Source of the DNA: Bacteroidia bacterium
GTDB lineage: Bacteria; Bacteroidota; Bacteroidia; 2-12-FULL-35-15
DNA: 64,000 nt
Assembly (NCBI GenBank): GCA_020051175.1
Contig: JAGVJJ010000008.1
Span: 45,194-109,193, forward strand
Reading direction: 5' to 3'
In this document: piece after piece, positions 55,684 through 64,000 of the stretch
Layout: the number at the start of each line of letters is the position of its first letter
How positions within the stretch are numbered: the first letter of the stretch is position 1
The notes under the pieces: generated by a model
Seen by the model: the letters and a program-made list of their open reading frames with translations, nothing else
The model's database searches: none
Told to the model about the DNA's origin: nothing
Program-made: the position numbers and the translations under genes

Positions 55684-56085
55684 ATACTCCACGTAATTGT
55701 TCTCTGTTTCATACAGCTTAATACAATGCAATTTGCAGTTGAGCGCATTTACGTGTGGCTCTAGTTCGTTCCAGATAGCAATAGCAACATTTTCGGTCGA
55801 AGGCATCACATCCTTTATAAAATCAACATCGAGATTCAGGTTTTTATGATCCAGCTTATCGGTAATGTATTTGCGGATAATGACACTCAGGTCCTTCAGA
55901 TTAACCGAATAACCTGTATCCGGGTTTACTTCTCCTTTTACTGTTACAAATAAATTATAATTATGCCCGTGCCAGTTAGGGTTGGAGCATTTGCCAAATA
56001 TTTCATTGTTCTGCTCTTCACTCCATTTCGGATTATAGAGCTTGTGGGCAGCGTTAAAGTGTTCTCTGCGGGTTATATATATCAT
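55675..56085 (-). CDS. queD: 6-carboxytetrahydropterin synthase
   Basis: 136 residues. The zinc histidines are in REHFNAAHKL and HGHNYNLFV. The catalytic Cys lies in FGKCSNPNWHGHNY, the QueD/PTPS-IV arrangement. It converts dihydroneopterin triphosphate, the FolE product, to 6-carboxytetrahydropterin for queuosine synthesis. It is divergent from mqnB. A TATATTTG element ends four bases before its ATG. Confidence 0.93.
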   Translation of the reverse strand: MIYITRREHFNAAHKLYNPKWSEEQNNEIFGKCSNPNWHGHNYNLFVTVKGEVNPDTGYSVNLKDLSVIIRKYITDKLDHKNLNLDVDFIKDVMPSTENVAIAIWNELEPHVNALNCKLHCIKLYETENNYVEYFG

Positions 56086-56089
56086 TCTG

Positions 56090-56097
56090 CAAATATA
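56090..56097 (-). promoter_or_regulatory. -7 promoter element TATATTTG of queD, predicted leaderless
   Basis: Reverse complement of CAAATATA, four bases before ATG 56085. It is the same octamer and spacing as on the opposite side of the divergent region, before mqnB. Confidence 0.6.
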
Positions 56098-56130
56098 CTA
56101 AACGAATTACGAATTTGCCCGAATATCGAA
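56098..56130. repeat. Dispersed intergenic repeat, divergent copy c
   Basis: Contains CTAAACGAATTACGAATTTG followed by CCCGAATATCGAATG, related to copies a, b and d. Confidence 0.45.
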
Positions 56131-56262
56131 TGTTGACGAGATTTAAAATTATAAAAGAGGACAAAATCGAAGCAGGTATTAAAATTTGATATTGTTTTTA
56201 AATAGAAGCAGTTAGCAGATACACATTCGATATTCAGACAAATTCGTAATTCGGTGCAGGGA

Positions 56263-56297
56263 GTTTCGTAAATTCGTAATCATTCGTTTATCTGTAA
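56263..56297. repeat. Dispersed intergenic repeat, copy d (inverted)
   Basis: The reverse complement reads GATAAACGAATGATTACGAA then TTTACGAAACT, nearly identical to 20857-20887. It lies just upstream of the mqnB promoter. Confidence 0.65.
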
Positions 56298-56301
56298 GCC
56301 G

Positions 56302-56309
56302 TATATTTG
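56302..56309 (+). promoter_or_regulatory. -7 promoter element TATATTTG of mqnB, predicted leaderless
   Basis: Exact TAnnTTTG match ending four bases before ATG 56314. Confidence 0.6.
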
Positions 56310-56313
56310 TACA

Positions 56314-56973
56314 ATGAAAATCCTTCTGGTTGCTGCCACTCAGTTTGAAATTGCGCCTTTGTTAAATTATATTGGAGCAACTTCCGTTTCAGAAGGTGTA
56401 TTATCCGCACACACGTATAAGCAGCATGAGATTGTAATTTTAATAACTGGTGTGGGAATGGTAGCTACTGCGTATTACGTTGGTAAAAATATAGGAAGCA
56501 AGTATGATTTTGCTATTAATGCCGGTATTTGCGGGAGCTTTAATCGTAACCTGGATATAGGAACGGTAGTAGATATTGTCGAGGATTCTTTTTCCGAATT
56601 AGGCGCAGAAGATGGGGATAGTTTTTTAAGCCTGAGTGATTTGAATTTGCCAGGCTGTATAACTGTTAAAAATCCGGGTTCGCCTTTTAAAAATGCTGTG
56701 TTGGATGTGCTGCCGAAAGTAAATGGAATTACAGTCAACAAAGTACATGGTAATGAGAGCAGTATTGATAAGGTTGCGGTCAAATTTCACCCCATAGTAG
56801 AAAGCATGGAGGGTGGGGCATTTATGTTTGCATGCAAAGAGTCGGGTATACCACATGCTCAAATTCGAAGTGTTTCCAATTATGTTGAACGAAGAAATAA
56901 AAGCACCTGGAACATCCCTCTGGCAATAGAAAACCTGAATAAAAAACTATTAGATGCAATTGATGCATTTTGA
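56314..56973 (+). CDS. mqnB: Futalosine hydrolase
   Basis: 219 residues of the nucleoside phosphorylase/hydrolase superfamily. It begins MKILLVAATQFEIAPLL, has GVGMVATAYYVG and FAINAGICGSF, and VESMEGGAFMFACKESGIPHAQIRSVSNYVE near the end, which matches MqnB. It removes the base (hypoxanthine) from futalosine. It overlaps the reading frame of mqnD by up to 20 bases if mqnD uses its first ATG. Same pathway as mqnE at 15 kb. Confidence 0.92.
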   Translation: MKILLVAATQFEIAPLLNYIGATSVSEGVLSAHTYKQHEIVILITGVGMVATAYYVGKNIGSKYDFAINAGICGSFNRNLDIGTVVDIVEDSFSELGAEDGDSFLSLSDLNLPGCITVKNPGSPFKNAVLDVLPKVNGITVNKVHGNESSIDKVAVKFHPIVESMEGGAFMFACKESGIPHAQIRSVSNYVERRNKSTWNIPLAIENLNKKLLDAIDAF

Positions 56974-57868
56974 ACGAACGCTAAAGCCGATGTCTCCGAA
57001 CCCCGCACTCCAAACTCTTAATTCATCACTAACAATAGGTTTTAGTCCTTGCCCGAACGACTGTTTTATTTTTGATGCAATGATTCATAATAAAATTGAT
57101 ACGGAGGGTTTGAGGTTTGATGTGTTGATGGAAGATGTTGAAACGCTCAACCAGAAAGCATTTCAAAGCAAGTTGGATATTACAAAGCTTAGCTACCACG
57201 CGTATGCATATCTTACTAAAGAGTATCAGTTGTTAAATGCCGGCAGCGCCCTGGGTAACAATTGTGGTCCCTTATTAATTACAATTAAAAGCCCCGAAAC
57301 AATACTCTCCGAACTACAAAGTCCGAACTCCGAACTAAAAATTGGAATTCCCGGAAAGTACACAACAGCGAACTTTCTATTGTCTCTGGCTTTTCCCGGT
57401 GCAAAAAATAAACAGGAGATGGTGTTTTCTGATATTGAAAATGCTGTGCTCAATGGGAAAGTGGATGCCGGACTCATTATCCATGAAAATCGTTTTACAT
57501 ACGAGCAAAAGGGATTAAAAAAAGTAATAGATTTAGGAGAATATTGGGAAAAGCAAACACAAATGCCGATTCCGTTAGGGGGCATTGTAATAAAGCGGTC
57601 CTTGCCGGATGAATTGAAAAATAAGGTGAACAGGGTGATTCGGAGAAGTGTGGAGTACGCCTTTGCAAATCCCAAGTCCAGTCTTGGTTTTGTGAAGGAG
57701 CATGCTCAGGCCATGAGTGAAGAGGTGATGTATAAACACATCAATTTATATGTCAACAATTATTCCGTTGACTTGGGGAAGAGTGGAAGAGAGGCGGTAC
57801 AATTGTTGTTTGATAAAGCACAGCAAACAGGCGTCATAAATAAAATTAATGAACAATTATTTATATAA
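56954..57868 (+). CDS. mqnD: 1,4-dihydroxy-6-naphthoate synthase
   Basis: Up to 304 residues. It has the periplasmic-binding-protein-like MqnD fold: LTIGFSPCPNDCFIFDAM, DVETLNQKAFQSKLDITKLSYHAY, LGNNCGPLLI and GLIIHENRFTYEQKGL. It converts cyclic dehypoxanthine futalosine to 1,4-dihydroxy-6-naphthoate. Two starts are possible: ATG 56954 (overlapping mqnB by 20 bases) or ATG 56990. Homology begins only about residue 27, so the start is open. Translational coupling with mqnB is likely. Confidence 0.93.
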   Translation: MQLMHFERTLKPMSPNPALQTLNSSLTIGFSPCPNDCFIFDAMIHNKIDTEGLRFDVLMEDVETLNQKAFQSKLDITKLSYHAYAYLTKEYQLLNAGSALGNNCGPLLITIKSPETILSELQSPNSELKIGIPGKYTTANFLLSLAFPGAKNKQEMVFSDIENAVLNGKVDAGLIIHENRFTYEQKGLKKVIDLGEYWEKQTQMPIPLGGIVIKRSLPDELKNKVNRVIRRSVEYAFANPKSSLGFVKEHAQAMSEEVMYKHINLYVNNYSVDLGKSGREAVQLLFDKAQQTGVINKINEQLFI

Positions 57869-57894
57869 ATATTGAGTTTGGGCTTTAGACATGG

Positions 57895-57932
57895 TCTCAA
57901 TCTCAAATCTCAAATCTCAAATCTCAAATCTG
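57895..57932. repeat. 9-bp tandem repeat (TCTCAAATC), about four copies
   Basis: Successive copies of TCTCAAATC end six bases before the hldD start codon (57938). One copy is imperfect. Such a repeat can change copy number and alter the leader length. Confidence 0.8.
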
Positions 57933-57937
57933 ATAAT

Positions 57938-58903
57938 ATGATTGTAGTAACAGGCGCAGCTGGCTTTATTGGCAGTTGTTTGGTAAGTAAGTTAAATGAG
58001 GAGGGTTTCACAGATTTAATTCTGGTAGATGATTTTTCGAACACCGAAAAAAATAAAAATCTCGCAGGAAAAAAGTATTCTCAGAAAATTCATCGTGATG
58101 AGTTTATTCAATGGTTAAAAGCAAATCAGCGTCTTGTACAGTTTGTTTTTCACCTGGGTGCACGTACCGATACTACAGAATTTAATAAAGAAATTTTTGA
58201 TAGGCTCAACCTTAATTATTCCAAAGACGTATGGAACATCTGCGTGGAATTTGGCCTGCCATTAGTATACGCGTCCTCCGCTGCAACCTATGGATTAGGG
58301 GAATTCGGATATGACGATAATGAAAATAACATTGAAAAGTTAAAGCCTTTAAACCCCTATGGTGATTCAAAAAATGATTTTGATAAGTGGGTCCTGAAGC
58401 AGGAGAAAAAGCCTTATTTCTGGGCGGGTTTAAAGTTTTTTAATGTTTACGGACCGAATGAATATCACAAAGGCCGTATGGCTTCCGTTATATTCCATGC
58501 TTTTAACCAGATACAGGAAAAGGGAATGGTAAAGCTGTTCCGTTCTCACAACCCTGAATATGCCGATGGCGGACAGTTGCGTGATTTTGTATATGTAAAG
58601 GATGTTGTGGAGGTTTGTTATTTTCTTTTACATCATCGTAAAAATTCAGGTATATATAATCTGGGATCTGGGAAAGCACGCACCTTTCTTGATTTGGCAA
58701 AAAATACTTTTGCTGCTTTGAATAAAAAAGAGAAAATTGAGTTTATAGATACCCCTGTTGATATTCGTGATAAATACCAGTATTTTACAGAGGCAAATAT
58801 GAATAAGCTAAAAGCGATTGGGTATTCAAAACCGTTTCATACGTTGGAGGAAGGTGTAATGGATTATGTACAGAATTATCTTGTTGGAAAACACCTTTAT
58901 TAG
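57938..58903 (+). CDS. hldD: ADP-L-glycero-D-manno-heptose 6-epimerase
   Basis: 321 residues from ATG 57938 (MIVVTGAAGFIGSCLV). The longer frame from 57872 reads through the 9-bp repeats and is rejected. It is a short-chain dehydrogenase fold: TGAAGFIG for NADP, LVDDFSNTEKNKNL, FHLGARTDTTEF and the catalytic pair in PYGDSKNDFD (Tyr and Lys). It makes the L-heptose precursor of lipopolysaccharide core. It is 69 bases after mqnD, possibly in the same transcript. No other heptose genes are in the window. Confidence 0.94.
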   Translation: MIVVTGAAGFIGSCLVSKLNEEGFTDLILVDDFSNTEKNKNLAGKKYSQKIHRDEFIQWLKANQRLVQFVFHLGARTDTTEFNKEIFDRLNLNYSKDVWNICVEFGLPLVYASSAATYGLGEFGYDDNENNIEKLKPLNPYGDSKNDFDKWVLKQEKKPYFWAGLKFFNVYGPNEYHKGRMASVIFHAFNQIQEKGMVKLFRSHNPEYADGGQLRDFVYVKDVVEVCYFLLHHRKNSGIYNLGSGKARTFLDLAKNTFAALNKKEKIEFIDTPVDIRDKYQYFTEANMNKLKAIGYSKPFHTLEEGVMDYVQNYLVGKHLY

Positions 58904-58965
58904 AGGGAATTTTATAATAGGTATAATTTAGAAATGATTAATGAATTAATTGTTATAGCTAACTC

Positions 58966-64000
<5,035 letters not shown>

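Overview
The window comes from the chromosome of a Bacteroidota bacterium. The evidence is consistent: several large exported proteins end in type IX secretion (T9SS) sorting domains, a PorP/SprF-type outer-membrane protein is present, and many genes are preceded by the Bacteroidota -7 element TAnnTTTG. Menaquinone genes are of the futalosine type (mqnE, mqnB, mqnD), and TPR proteins and small lipoproteins are numerous. The genus cannot be told from sequence alone. No tRNA, rRNA, insertion sequence, prophage module or CRISPR array was seen.

Layout. 1-7.5 kb: surface/exported proteins (a cut-off Ig-like protein on the left edge, a cytochrome c/copper-monooxygenase-like protein, a 1320-residue Asp-box propeller plus Ig-like protein) with a small phosphoesterase between them. 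7.5-16.2 kb: housekeeping (Tat-type superoxide dismutase, biotin carrier, M1 aminopeptidase, pheS, cyclophilin, mqnE). 16.3-17.7 kb: PorP/SprF facing a tiny type-B sorting-domain lipoprotein. 17.8-25.6 kb: orphan response regulator, an M23 peptidase-dxr-rseP-hypothetical cluster, a LuxE-like ligase and a DUF218 protein. 25.7-31.8 kb: a Sia-type partner-switching signalling locus. 32-43.4 kb: glycosyltransferase, lipoprotein hydrolase, LutA-like protein, MFS transporter, penicillin-acylase-like enzyme with hemE, a TMTC-like membrane TPR protein with a 2OG oxygenase, an S4 protein and DUF493. 43.5-54 kb: Gly-rich/PKD T9SS protein, bestrophin, aconitase, fabD with a beta-barrel protein, and another T9SS protein. 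54-58.9 kb: BI-1, folE, queD, mqnB-mqnD, hldD. 59-64 kb: a giant collagen-like fibre gene that runs off the right edge.

Two loci stand out. The first is the signalling locus at 25.7-31.8 kb: a gene with two complete SiaB-type kinase domains fused in tandem, a SiaC-type phosphoprotein, and two tandem, convergently oriented receptors built as signal peptide-TPR-transmembrane-PP2C/SpoIIE. Together they look like a complete kinase/antagonist/phosphatase switch with duplicated parts. The second is the fibre gene at 58966 to beyond 64000. It encodes roughly 330 uninterrupted Gly-X-Thr triplets followed by a repetitive beta-rich shaft and a Gly-rich tip. The long Pro/Val- and Leu-rich open frames in this region are shadows of that gene.

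At the DNA level, at least five genes have TAnnTTTG ending only 4-5 bases before the ATG, which predicts leaderless transcripts. An AT-rich element around ACGAATTTACGAA recurs in intergenic regions, together with several other short degenerate repeat families.
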